Notes under the pieces: model-generated | Seen by the model: only the letters and a program-made list of their open reading frames with translations | Database searches by the model: none | Told to the model about the DNA's origin: nothing | Source: CAYJPV01 sp964396055 | GTDB taxonomy: Bacteria; Acidobacteriota; Vicinamibacteria; Vicinamibacterales; JAKQTR01 | Length of the DNA: 54,083 bases | Assembly: GCA_964396055.1 (NCBI GenBank) | Contig: CAYNDV010000015.1 | Span: forward strand, 1 to 54,083 | Direction: 5' to 3' | Program-made: the position numbers and the translations under genes | In this document: piece after piece, positions 44,038-52,134 of the stretch | Layout of the letters: each line of letters begins with the position of its first letter | How positions within the stretch are numbered: position 1 is the stretch's first letter

Positions 44038-45519
44038 TCAAATAACGGCTATGGGCGCGGGCCGATCGAGCACGGCCACGTCGGCGCCCGTCAGGGCCTG
44101 CCTGGCGATCGCGCGGATCATCCCCGAGAAGATCACGGCGTGCGCCGGCAGCAGGGCGAACCAGTAGAGCCGGCCCCAGAGTCCCGATGGCACGAACCGC
44201 GCGGTCTGGTGAATGCGTGCGCGCCCCTCGCCGAGCGGCTCCACGCGGAACTCCAGAAACGCCAGTCCAGGTACTTTCATCTCGGCCTCGAGCAGCAGCC
44301 GTCGATCCGGCTCGTACGCTGTGACGCGCCAGAAGTCGATCGCGTCCCCGACGGTCACGTGCTCCGGATCGCGCCGGCCCCGGCGCATGCCCACGCCGCC
44401 ACCGAGCAGGTCGACCCACGCCCGGAGGTGCCACAGCAGGTTGGCGTAGTACCACCCGCGCGCGCCGCCGATGCGACGGATGGGCTCGAAGGCGCGGGGC
44501 GCGGACACCGCCACGTCCAGCACACGCGCGTCGGTGAGGGCCTGCGCCGACCCGGGCACGGTTGCCGGCGTGATGGCGGCCGCAGACCGCGAGTCGGACC
44601 ACCGCGCGGCACCCGCAGGGCTGTCCGCCGCGGCGATCGCCCGGCCGATGGCATCGGGCAACGACCGCGGCGTAATCGCAAACACGTCGCGCGCCGTCGT
44701 GTCGCGGACCACCGTCGCGTTGCGGAGGCTCGAGATGAGCTTGCGGCCCACGCGGGCGTAGAGCGGCGTCACGAGTCCCAGCCACAGGCTCGACAGGTGG
44801 GGCGTCAGCAGCGGCACGGGGATCATCAGGCGCCGCAGCCCGCGCTGCCGGGCGTACTCGCGCATGATGTCGCCGTAGGACACGACATCGGGCCCGCCGA
44901 TGTCGTAGGTCGCCGACTCGCCCTCCGGCCGGTCCAGGGCCGCGCGCAAGTACGCCAGGACATCATCGACCGCGATGGGTTGCGCCTGGATGTCGACCCA
45001 GCGCGGGCAGACCATGACGGGCAGGCGCTCGGTCAGGGCGCGCACCATGTCGAACGAGAGGCTGCCGGTGCCAATCACGATCGACGCGCGGAACTCGATC
45101 ACCGGCACGCCGCTCGCCCGCAGCACGTCTCCGGTTTCGTGCCGGCTGCGCAGGTGGGGCGACAGCGCGTCGCCCGGGTCGCCCAGGCCGCCGAGGTACA
45201 CGATGCGCCGGACGACGGCCCGTCGGGCGGCGCGGCCGAACCGCTCGGCGCCCTGCCGATCGCGTTCGGCAAAGTCGTCGGCTGCGCCCATCGAGTGGAC
45301 CAGGTAGTAGGCGGTGTGCACGCCCGCCAGCGCGGCGTCGAGGGACGCCTCGTCGAGCACGTCGCCGCCGACCACCTCCGTGGCCGGGCCGACCCGGGGC
45401 GCGAGCGCCTCGGGCCGCCGGGCCAGCGCGCGCACCGGCACGCCCATCTCTTCGAGGGCGGCGATGAGCCGCCCGCCGATGTATCCGGTCCCGCCGGTCA
45501 CCAGTACCACATCCCTCAT
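44038..45519 (-). CDS. NAD(P)-binding epimerase-like protein with C-terminal DUF2867 domain
   Basis: This 493-residue protein begins with an NmrA-type Rossmann domain (DVVLVTGGTGYIGGRLIAAL, LVHSMGAADDF, RRIVYLGGLGD, ASIVIGTGSLSF) and ends with a DUF2867 domain (about 340-480, RGWYYANLLWHLRAWVDLL, HQTARFVPSGLWGRLYWFAL). Proteins of this form are widespread in actinobacteria and acidobacteria, with no proven substrate. I take ATG 45519 as start; GTG 45525 is possible. An AT-rich stretch upstream (45535-45585) contains TTGACA on the minus strand and is the likely promoter. Confidence 0.82.
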   Translation of the reverse strand: MRDVVLVTGGTGYIGGRLIAALEEMGVPVRALARRPEALAPRVGPATEVVGGDVLDEASLDAALAGVHTAYYLVHSMGAADDFAERDRQGAERFGRAARRAVVRRIVYLGGLGDPGDALSPHLRSRHETGDVLRASGVPVIEFRASIVIGTGSLSFDMVRALTERLPVMVCPRWVDIQAQPIAVDDVLAYLRAALDRPEGESATYDIGGPDVVSYGDIMREYARQRGLRRLMIPVPLLTPHLSSLWLGLVTPLYARVGRKLISSLRNATVVRDTTARDVFAITPRSLPDAIGRAIAAADSPAGAARWSDSRSAAAITPATVPGSAQALTDARVLDVAVSAPRAFEPIRRIGGARGWYYANLLWHLRAWVDLLGGGVGMRRGRRDPEHVTVGDAIDFWRVTAYEPDRRLLLEAEMKVPGLAFLEFRVEPLGEGRARIHQTARFVPSGLWGRLYWFALLPAHAVIFSGMIRAIARQALTGADVAVLDRPAPIAVI

Positions 45520-45590
45520 ATCCACAGCATCTCATCGTCTCCATTATTTGTCAAGTATTTGTCTAGATACTGCCCATCACCAAATCCCTT

Positions 45591-45704
<114 letters not shown>

Positions 45705-45710
45705 TAACAT
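45705..45710 (+). promoter_or_regulatory. -10 box TAACAT directly before the start codon
   Basis: CCCCGAGTAACAT, then eight bases (GCCGCCCC) and ATG at 45719. The sequence CCCCGAGTAAYAT is shared with 32311-32322. No ribosome site is present, so translation of a leaderless mRNA is expected. Confidence 0.55.
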
Positions 45711-45718
45711 GCCGCCCC

Positions 45719-48442
45719 ATGAACACCCGCCTCATCACCCGGCCCACGGGCCTGCTCGCCGGTGCGGTCCTGGCCGCCGCCGGTCTCGTCGGCCACGCGC
45801 AGACGCCGGCCGTTCCGTCGGCGCCGCCGCAGCCCGTGCCTCGCTTCGTCCGACCCGCCAATCCGATCGCGCTCACGGGTCCGGCGAGGCCCGAACGCTA
45901 CATGGAAGCCTCCGGGCGGCAGGCCGCATTCCTGGGGCGCGAGGACGGGAGTTTCGAAGCGTGGGTGTACCCGCTGAAGGTGCTGCACGACTTCCGCCTG
46001 TCGTTCGGCACGCCGATCTATGCCTCGCCGATGCCCGGCGCCAGCCTGGCCACGACGGTGGACGTCCGGCCCGAGGCGAGCACCGTGCGGTATACGAACG
46101 CCGCCTTCACGGTGGACGCCACGTGGCTGGTGCCGCTGACGGAGAACGGCGGCGTGGTGCTGCTCGACGTCGACACCTCGATGGCGCTGACGGTGGTGGT
46201 GCAGTTCCGGGTGGACCTGAAGCCGATGTGGCCGGCGGCCCTCGGCGGCCAGTACTCGTACTGGGACGACGGGCTCAAGGCGTACGTGGCGGGCGAAGCC
46301 AGCCGCAGGCATGCGGCGCTGGTGGGGTCGCCGTTCTCGCTCACGCCGCCCGAACAGCCGGCGCACAACCTGCCTGACGCGCCGTCCCAGTTCTCGATTG
46401 CCATCGATCCCGCCACCGCCCGGGCGGGACTGGTGCCGATCGTGATCGCCGCGAGCCCGTCGGGCCTCGACGCGGCGAAGGCCACCTACCAGACCCTGCT
46501 CACGAAGACGGCCGCGTTGTATGCGGGCACCTTCGACCACTATCGCCGGCTGCGTGAGGAACTGACGAGCATCGACACCCCGGACCCGCGCCTGAACCTG
46601 GCGCTCGAGTGGGGCAAGGTGGCCCTCGACAAGGGCTTCGTGTGCAACCCGCACCTGGGCTGCGGGCTCATCGCGGGCCTCGGCCCGTCGGGGACGAGCG
46701 AGCGGCCGGGGTTCGGCTGGTTCTTCGGCGGCGACACGTTCATCAACTCGTGGGCCATGACCGCCTACGGCGACTTCGACACGGTGCGGCAGTCCCTGGA
46801 GTTCCTGCGCCAGCGCCAGCGCGCCGACGGCAAGATGATGCACGAGCTGTCCCAGGGCGCGCACTACCTCCGGTGGTTCGAGGACTTCCCCTACGGCTAC
46901 TACCACGCCGACACGACGCCGCTCTACATCACGGCCGTGCGCGACTACGTGCGCGCCAGCGGGGACGTGGCCCTGGCGAAGGCGTTCTGGCCGTCGATCC
47001 GCAAGGCCTACGACTACTGCGTGTCGACAGACGAGGACGGCGACGGCCTGATGGACAACACGAAGGCCGGCCTCGCGGCCGTGGAAACCGGCGCCCTGCG
47101 CCGCCGCGACGTGCTGACGGACGTCTTCCTGGCGGCCGCCTGGACCGAGGCGGCCGGCGCAACGGCCGATCTGGCCACCTGGGCTGGCGACGTGTTCGCC
47201 TCCACGGCGCGCGTGGCCGCCGACAAGGCCCGCTCGTCGCTCAACGCCCGGTTCCTCGACGGCCCGAACCGGCGCATCTACTTCGCGGTCATGAAGGACG
47301 GCAAGGGCCAGGCGGAACACACGGTGTGGCCGGCCTTCGGGTTGTGGCGCGGCGTCTTCGACGCGGCCCACGACGGGGCCGAGGGGATGCTCGACGAACT
47401 GGCTGGCGCCGGCGTGGGCGCCGACTGGGGCGCCCGGATGCTGTCCAACGAGTCGGCGCTCTACGAGCCGCTGAGCTACAACAACGGGGCTTCGTGGCCG
47501 TTTCTCACAGGCTTCGCGGCCCTCGCCCTCTACACGAACGGACGGCCCGACGCGGCGTGGGGCTACCTCGACGGGCTGGCAGACCTGACGTTTCTCGAAT
47601 CGCGCGGCTACATGGCCGAGCTGTTCTCCGGCGATCGCCTCCGGTCGGTCGACGCGGCGGTCCCCCATCAGCTGTTCGCCACCACCGGGTTCGTCTCGAC
47701 GGTGCTGCGCGGCCTCGTGGGCCTGCGGGCCGCAGGCCCCGAGGCCCGCGGCGCCCGCGTCCTGCCCGAGCGGCTCATCGTCGCGCCGCAGTTGCCGGCG
47801 GGCTGGGGCTGGCTGCGGATTCGCAACCTGCGCTGGCAGGGCGTGACGGCCGACCTTGCCATCACCCGCGACGAGCGCGCCTACGCCGTGTCGGTGAACC
47901 CGCGCGGCGGCGCGCTGCCGCTCGAATTCCACGCCGCGTTTCCGCCCGAAACCCTGGTGGACCGCGACAGTCGCGGACGGCCGACCTCGGCGGCAGCGGC
48001 GTGGCAGCGCGTCAGCAACACGACGTCACGAGATCGGGGCGCGCGGTTCTGGCGCTTCGACTCCGTGGCGGCGCCGGCCACCTTCGGGGTCTCGGTTTCC
48101 CCGGGCATCGAGATCCTGCCGGTCCACCGGCCGCTGGCGCTGGGCGATGCCCCGTCGCGGCTTCGTGTGATCGATGCCTGGTTCGGGGGCAACACGTACT
48201 TCGTGACGGTGGAAGGCCGGCGCGGCGAGGAGTACCGCCTGCGGTTGAGGGCTCCCTACGCCATCGCCTCGATCACCGGCGCGGCTGCGGCCACACCCGA
48301 CGGCAAGCCCGGCCGCCAGCCCGTCCACGAACTGGTGCTGCGCATTCCGCCAGCCGAAGCCACGCCGGCGGCAGCGGCGACGCGCACCTCCAGGCAGCGC
48401 GACTGGGCGACCCGGACCATCGCCGTCTCGTTCGCCCGCTGA
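45719..48442 (+). CDS. Secreted (alpha/alpha)6 glycoside hydrolase, glycogen-debranching-like
   Basis: This 907-residue exported protein has a signal peptide (LLAGAVLAAAGLVGHA), an N-terminal beta-sandwich (to about 270) and a six-hairpin barrel (about 290-670) with GFGWFFGGDTFINSWAMTAY, FLRQRQRADGKMMHELSQG and DTTPLYITAVRDY, which resemble amylo-alpha-1,6-glucosidase or GH63-like enzymes. A C-terminal sandwich (RIRNLRWQGVTADLAI) follows. The acid in GGDTF and a Glu in KMMHELS are the probable catalytic residues. The exact family and substrate are uncertain. A hairpin at 48458-48494 follows the stop. Confidence 0.82.
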   Translation: MNTRLITRPTGLLAGAVLAAAGLVGHAQTPAVPSAPPQPVPRFVRPANPIALTGPARPERYMEASGRQAAFLGREDGSFEAWVYPLKVLHDFRLSFGTPIYASPMPGASLATTVDVRPEASTVRYTNAAFTVDATWLVPLTENGGVVLLDVDTSMALTVVVQFRVDLKPMWPAALGGQYSYWDDGLKAYVAGEASRRHAALVGSPFSLTPPEQPAHNLPDAPSQFSIAIDPATARAGLVPIVIAASPSGLDAAKATYQTLLTKTAALYAGTFDHYRRLREELTSIDTPDPRLNLALEWGKVALDKGFVCNPHLGCGLIAGLGPSGTSERPGFGWFFGGDTFINSWAMTAYGDFDTVRQSLEFLRQRQRADGKMMHELSQGAHYLRWFEDFPYGYYHADTTPLYITAVRDYVRASGDVALAKAFWPSIRKAYDYCVSTDEDGDGLMDNTKAGLAAVETGALRRRDVLTDVFLAAAWTEAAGATADLATWAGDVFASTARVAADKARSSLNARFLDGPNRRIYFAVMKDGKGQAEHTVWPAFGLWRGVFDAAHDGAEGMLDELAGAGVGADWGARMLSNESALYEPLSYNNGASWPFLTGFAALALYTNGRPDAAWGYLDGLADLTFLESRGYMAELFSGDRLRSVDAAVPHQLFATTGFVSTVLRGLVGLRAAGPEARGARVLPERLIVAPQLPAGWGWLRIRNLRWQGVTADLAITRDERAYAVSVNPRGGALPLEFHAAFPPETLVDRDSRGRPTSAAAAWQRVSNTTSRDRGARFWRFDSVAAPATFGVSVSPGIEILPVHRPLALGDAPSRLRVIDAWFGGNTYFVTVEGRRGEEYRLRLRAPYAIASITGAAAATPDGKPGRQPVHELVLRIPPAEATPAAAATRTSRQRDWATRTIAVSFAR

Positions 48443-48457
48443 GTGCGCCAGAACCCT

Positions 48458-48494
48458 GCGCGCCGAAACCCCGTAGTACCGGGTTGAGGCGCGC
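48458..48494 (+). terminator. Two-part hairpin after the glycosidase gene
   Basis: GCGCGCC (48458-48464) pairs with 48488-48494, and inside it AACCC (48467-48471) pairs with GGGTT (48481-48485) around a 9-nt loop. It lies between the glycosidase stop and the next small gene, so it may be a terminator or attenuator. Confidence 0.5.
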
Positions 48495-48519
48495 GCGGGC
48501 TGCGCCGCGGGAGGCCGAC

Positions 48520-48714
48520 ATGGTGAAGTTCCTGCTGTGGGTGATTCTCTTCGTGCTGTGCTGGCCGGTGGCCCTGCTCGCGCTGTTGCTCTACCCGTTC
48601 GTCTGGCTCCTGCTGCTGCCCTTCAGGCTGGTCGGCATCGCCGTCACCGGCGTGTTCGAGTTCCTGCGCGCCCTGCTGATGCTGCCCGCACGGATGCTGG
48701 GGGCCAGGGGGTAG
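48520..48714 (+). CDS. Small membrane protein
   Basis: This 64-residue protein is almost entirely hydrophobic: a first segment (FLLWVILFVLCWPVALLALLL) and a second (PFRLVGIAVTGVFEFLRALLML), ending ARMLGARG. I do not recognise a family. GGGAGG 6 bp before the ATG supports translation. The C-terminal GARG residues and the TAG stop come from GGGGCCAGGGGGTAG, similar to the GGCCAGG/GGCTAGA sequence at the end of pepT, so a repeat may have set this end too. Confidence 0.65.
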   Translation: MVKFLLWVILFVLCWPVALLALLLYPFVWLLLLPFRLVGIAVTGVFEFLRALLMLPARMLGARG

Positions 48715-48715
48715 G

Positions 48716-48816
48716 GGTTCACGGTTCAGGGTTCACGCCTCGACCGTGCTCGGGGTGACCCTCAGCAACGTCGAAGGGTCACGGTTCACGGTTCAGGGTT
48801 CACGGTTGAGGGTTCG
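48716..48816. repeat. GGTTCAC/GGTTCAG arrays at convergent gene ends (family B)
   Basis: One array covers 48716-48736 and a second about 48776-48816, with unrelated sequence between. The second contains the TGA stop of the minus-strand aminotransferase gene (48786-48788 on the complement). Confidence 0.9.
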
Positions 48817-49889
48817 AGGGCGGCGCTGAGCGCGGCCAGCCCTCGTTCGAGCACGTCCGGCGCGATGCCGAGCGCGATGCGGACGTGCGACGGACACTCG
48901 AAGAACCTCCCCGGAACAACCGCGGTGTCGTGTTTCCGCAGCAGGCGCCCGGCCAGGGCGTCGGCTGGTTCGCCGCTGCGCAGCCGCGGAAACGCCACCG
49001 TGCCTCCCTGGGGTCTCACCCACTCGAGCGCGGGCGTGGCGGCCATGAACCGCTCGAACGTCTCGTGGTTCCGCTTCAGGACGGCGCGGGCGTGGTCGCG
49101 GAGTCGCGCGAGATGCTCGAACGCCACCGTCGAGGCCCGCTCGGCGACGACGGAACCCACGCCCTCGGTCAGGTCGCGCACCCGCCGGATCTCCTCGGCC
49201 ACCTCAGGGGCCGCCAGCGCCCATCCGCACCGCAACCCTGACAGGCCGTAGACCTTGGTCAGGCTGCTCGTGCTGACGAAGGCCGGCCCGAGCGTCGCGG
49301 CAGGCGGGCAGCTGGCGTCGAGCGCGGCGTCGAGGTACACCTCGTCCACCAGGACCCGGGCACCGTGGCGCTCGGCGATGCGGCCGATCGCGCGCAGCGT
49401 CTCCGCATCAATCAAGGTGCCCGCCGGGTTGTGCAGGCTCGTGAGGACGATGAGCCGGGTGGCGGTCGTCATCGCGGCCTCGACGGCTGACGGGTCGACC
49501 ACGAATCCGTCTTCGTAGCGCCGGGCGAAACGCCGGATACGCGCACCGAGCAGCCGGGGCACGGCCAGCAGCGGATCGTAGGCCGGGGATTCCACCAGCA
49601 CCTCGTCGCCGGGCCGAAGCAGCGCCGCGCAGGCGAGGAAGTTCGCGCCGGAAGTGCCCGTGGCCGTGGCCACGTGCGCGGGGGTCACGCCGTACTGCCT
49701 GCCGATCGCATCGACGAGCGGCGGCCAGCCTTCGTCGTTGCGCCCGCCGACCTCGAGGGCGCCACGCCAGCCGGGCAGATCGTCGAGCGACGGCCCGCCC
49801 ACGTCGCTCCGGGCCAGGTCGTTGGCGGGATGAGGCCGCTTCTTGGCCCACAACAGGTAATCGGCGCGGGGCACGGGGTTCAGGGACAT
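48786..49889 (-). CDS. Class I/II pyridoxal-phosphate aminotransferase
   Basis: This 367-residue enzyme has the fold-type I aminotransferase pattern: TGTSGANFLA phosphate-binding loop, SLHNPAG with the Asn that contacts PLP, VDEVYLD with the Asp, the Schiff-base Lys in SSLTKVYGLSGLRCGW and the substrate Arg in PSHVRIALG. The amino donor is unknown. The ATG at 49889 is preferred; the frame to 49910 would start in a repeat (MNREP). At the other end the frame runs into a GGTTCAC array, giving EPSTVNPEP and the TGA stop, so the repeat defines the C-terminus. Confidence 0.9.
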   Translation of the reverse strand: MSLNPVPRADYLLWAKKRPHPANDLARSDVGGPSLDDLPGWRGALEVGGRNDEGWPPLVDAIGRQYGVTPAHVATATGTSGANFLACAALLRPGDEVLVESPAYDPLLAVPRLLGARIRRFARRYEDGFVVDPSAVEAAMTTATRLIVLTSLHNPAGTLIDAETLRAIGRIAERHGARVLVDEVYLDAALDASCPPAATLGPAFVSTSSLTKVYGLSGLRCGWALAAPEVAEEIRRVRDLTEGVGSVVAERASTVAFEHLARLRDHARAVLKRNHETFERFMAATPALEWVRPQGGTVAFPRLRSGEPADALAGRLLRKHDTAVVPGRFFECPSHVRIALGIAPDVLERGLAALSAALEPSTVNPEP

Positions 49890-49896
49890 GGGACGA

Positions 49897-49936
49897 GGTT
49901 CACGGTTCACGGTTCATGGTTCACGGTTCACGGTTC
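49897..49936. repeat. GGTTCAC heptamer array between minus-strand genes (family B)
   Basis: Five to six copies of GGTTCAC (one GGTTCAT) lie between the stop of the GH2 gene (49959) and the start of the aminotransferase gene (49889). Confidence 0.93.
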
Positions 49937-49958
49937 CCGAGCCCACGGCGTCCCGCCG

Positions 49959-51812
49959 TCACTGAAACAGTACCTGGTGCAGTTTCGCCAGATCCGCAGC
50001 GGGCATCTTGGCCACCTTCCGGTCGTAGGTGAGCAACCCGTTGATCTCGCCCTCGACGTCGGTGGTCTGCGTGTAGACCCCGGCGGCAATGCCTTGCGCC
50101 CGCAGGTCGTTCAGCATCCGGATGGACGTCGCGTACCGCTCCTTGAACTCCGCCTCGGTCTGCGGCAGGCCGCCGTATCCCCAGTTCTGCCGGCCGGCGT
50201 CCCAGAGGTGGCCGGGCACCGGGAACCCATGGCCGCCGAACTCGCCCATCACCTTCACGTAGTGCTGGTCGCGGGCGGGATCAAACGCGAACCCGGGATG
50301 CGGGTACTTGTGGTCGTCGACGATGTCGCCGACGGGCCAGAAGTTGCCGCCGCTGGCGATGTTGAGGAGGCGGGAAGGATCGCGCTTCGCCACCCACGCC
50401 CCCACGTCCATCGTGCGGTGCTGCCCCCACGCCTCGTTGAACGGCACCCAGACGACGATGGACGGATGGCTCTCGAGGGTGTCGATCATCCGGCCCAATT
50501 CGAGCATGAACTGCGCGTGCCGGTCGTCGGGCCAGTCGGCGTCCTGGGGGTTCGGCTGCAGGCGCGTCCACTTCGGGCCAGGCCCGCCGCTGACGTGGTC
50601 CTGCCACACCATCATGCCCAGTTGGTCGCAGTGGTAGTAGTACCGCCGCGGCTCCACCTTGATGTGCTTGCGGATCATGTTGAAGCCGGCCGACTTCAGG
50701 AACGCGATGTCGGCGCGCATCGCAGCGTCGGACGGGGGCGTGAGCAGCCCGTCGGGCCACCAGCCCTGATCGAGCGGGCCCCAGTGGAAGACGGGTTGGC
50801 CGTTGAGGGTGAAGCGCCAGTGGCCGCCGGCGTCACGCGCCTTGCCGACGGTGCGGATGCCGGCGTACGACCGCACGCGGTCGACGACGGCGCCGCCGGC
50901 ATCCGCGAGGACGATCTCGAGATCGTACAGGTGCGGCGAGGCGGGCGACCACAGGCGCGGGTTCTTCACCGTCACGGTCAGCGCGCCCTCACCGGCCGCC
51001 GACGCGACGACGCTGCCGTTGTCGATCACGGACACGCGCACGGCCCGAGCGGGGCCGGGCCCGCCGATGCCCGGGCGGACGGTGATGGATCCGGCTGCCG
51101 CATCGGTGCCCATCGTGAGGGTCTGGATGTAGCTCGACGGTACCTGCTCGAGCCACACGGTCTGCCAGATGCCGGACACCTGCGTGTACCAGATGCCGTG
51201 GGCCTTGCGCACCTGCTTCCCGCGCAACTGCCAGCCCTCGGTCTCGTCTTCCACGCGGACCACAAGTTCGTTGGCGCCCGGGCGGATGGCATCGGTCACG
51301 TCGACGCTGAAGGGCGTGTGGCCGCCGACATGCGCGCCGACGGACCGGCCGTTGACGAACACCTCGCACCGGTAGTCGACGGCTTCGAAGTTGAGGAGCG
51401 TCCGCCGGCCGGCCGCGGGGGTCACGCTGAAGCCGCGCCGGTACCAGAGGGCGTCGCCGGCATCGAGCAGGCGCTGCACGCCGCCGAGCTTCGACTCGAG
51501 CGAGAACGGCACCAGGATGCGGCCGTCCCACGCTGCGGGCGGCGTGCGCTGCGCGATAGGCGTGATGGCGTAGTCCCACTGGCCGTTGAGGTTCTGCCAG
51601 CCCTCGCGGACGAGTTGCGGGCGCGGGTACTCCGTCCACGCATTCGCCGGGGTCACCTGGGCGCCCCAGGTCGTGATGAGCTCGGACAGGAATGGTTTCG
51701 TCGGCCTGGGCTCGGCTGCCTGCGGCGGCGCCTGGGGGGCGGCGTGAAGCGTCAGCCACCCGGCGGTCACGAGCACGAAGGTCAGGCGGGGCAGGATGCG
51801 CGATGGGCTCAT
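49959..51812 (-). CDS. Secreted glycoside hydrolase family 2 enzyme
   Basis: This 617-residue exported protein (signal peptide PRLTFVLVTAGWLTLHA) has the GH2 order: N-terminal jelly roll (PFSLESKLGG, LLNFEAVDYRCEVFVNG), an Ig-like domain and the TIM barrel with the acid/base Glu in WVPFNEAWGQ and the nucleophile Glu in VMGEFGGHG. Beta-galactosidase, beta-glucuronidase or beta-mannosidase activity are all possible; the barrel is short. ATG 51812 gives a compact signal peptide and has GAGGAA about 11 bp upstream. With the GH36 enzyme it suggests oligosaccharide breakdown. Confidence 0.88.
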   Translation of the reverse strand: MSPSRILPRLTFVLVTAGWLTLHAAPQAPPQAAEPRPTKPFLSELITTWGAQVTPANAWTEYPRPQLVREGWQNLNGQWDYAITPIAQRTPPAAWDGRILVPFSLESKLGGVQRLLDAGDALWYRRGFSVTPAAGRRTLLNFEAVDYRCEVFVNGRSVGAHVGGHTPFSVDVTDAIRPGANELVVRVEDETEGWQLRGKQVRKAHGIWYTQVSGIWQTVWLEQVPSSYIQTLTMGTDAAAGSITVRPGIGGPGPARAVRVSVIDNGSVVASAAGEGALTVTVKNPRLWSPASPHLYDLEIVLADAGGAVVDRVRSYAGIRTVGKARDAGGHWRFTLNGQPVFHWGPLDQGWWPDGLLTPPSDAAMRADIAFLKSAGFNMIRKHIKVEPRRYYYHCDQLGMMVWQDHVSGGPGPKWTRLQPNPQDADWPDDRHAQFMLELGRMIDTLESHPSIVVWVPFNEAWGQHRTMDVGAWVAKRDPSRLLNIASGGNFWPVGDIVDDHKYPHPGFAFDPARDQHYVKVMGEFGGHGFPVPGHLWDAGRQNWGYGGLPQTEAEFKERYATSIRMLNDLRAQGIAAGVYTQTTDVEGEINGLLTYDRKVAKMPAADLAKLHQVLFQ

Positions 51813-51927
51813 GGTCTCGGTGTTCCTCGGAGCGGGGCCAACCACTGTTGACCGTGCATGATAGCGCGCCAGACGCCCCATGTCTCATGCGCAAGGGCTC
51901 GGCCCGGCACGGCCGAGGGGTTCAAAT

Positions 51928-51967
51928 CGGCCGTTGGGCCGTTCGGCCCTCGGCCGTTTGGCCGTTC
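51928..51967. repeat. GGCCGTTC octamer array (family F)
   Basis: Units GGCCGTTG, GGCCGTTC, GGCCCTC, GGCCGTTT and GGCCGTTC stand directly before the composite element of the symporter gene. The same octamer follows the DUF355 gene at 24901. Confidence 0.85.
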
Positions 51968-52119
51968 CAGGTTCCAGGTTCCAGGTTCACGGTTCACGGT
52001 TCACGGTTGGACCGCAGCGTGACCGCGTGATCCCTTCTTGCTTCTGGCTTCTTGCTTCTGACATACCCCAAGCCCCAAGCCCCATGCCCCACGCCCCTAG
52101 CCCCCGGCCCCCAGCCCCT
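51968..52119 (+). repeat. Composite repeat element, full modules, plus orientation
   Basis: Order: GGTTCCA/GGTTCAC array (51968-52010), linker GCAGCGTGACCGCGTGATCC (52014-52033), CTTCTTG/CTTCTGG array (52035-52060), C-rich heptamers (52066-52119, CCCCAAG, CCCCATG, CCCCACG, CCCCTAG). The TACAAT box and the symporter ATG follow. The rest of 51813-51927 is the short leader of the divergent GH2 gene, with a TATCAT box on the minus strand. Confidence 0.85.
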
Positions 52120-52120
52120 G

Positions 52121-52126
52121 TACAAT
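52121..52126 (+). promoter_or_regulatory. -10 box TACAAT directly before the symporter start codon
   Basis: CCCCTGTACAAT is followed by eight bases (GCGCCCCC) and ATG at 52135. It is the best -10 match of the set (5 of 6). No -35 and no ribosome site are visible. Confidence 0.6.
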
Positions 52127-52134
52127 GCGCCCCC

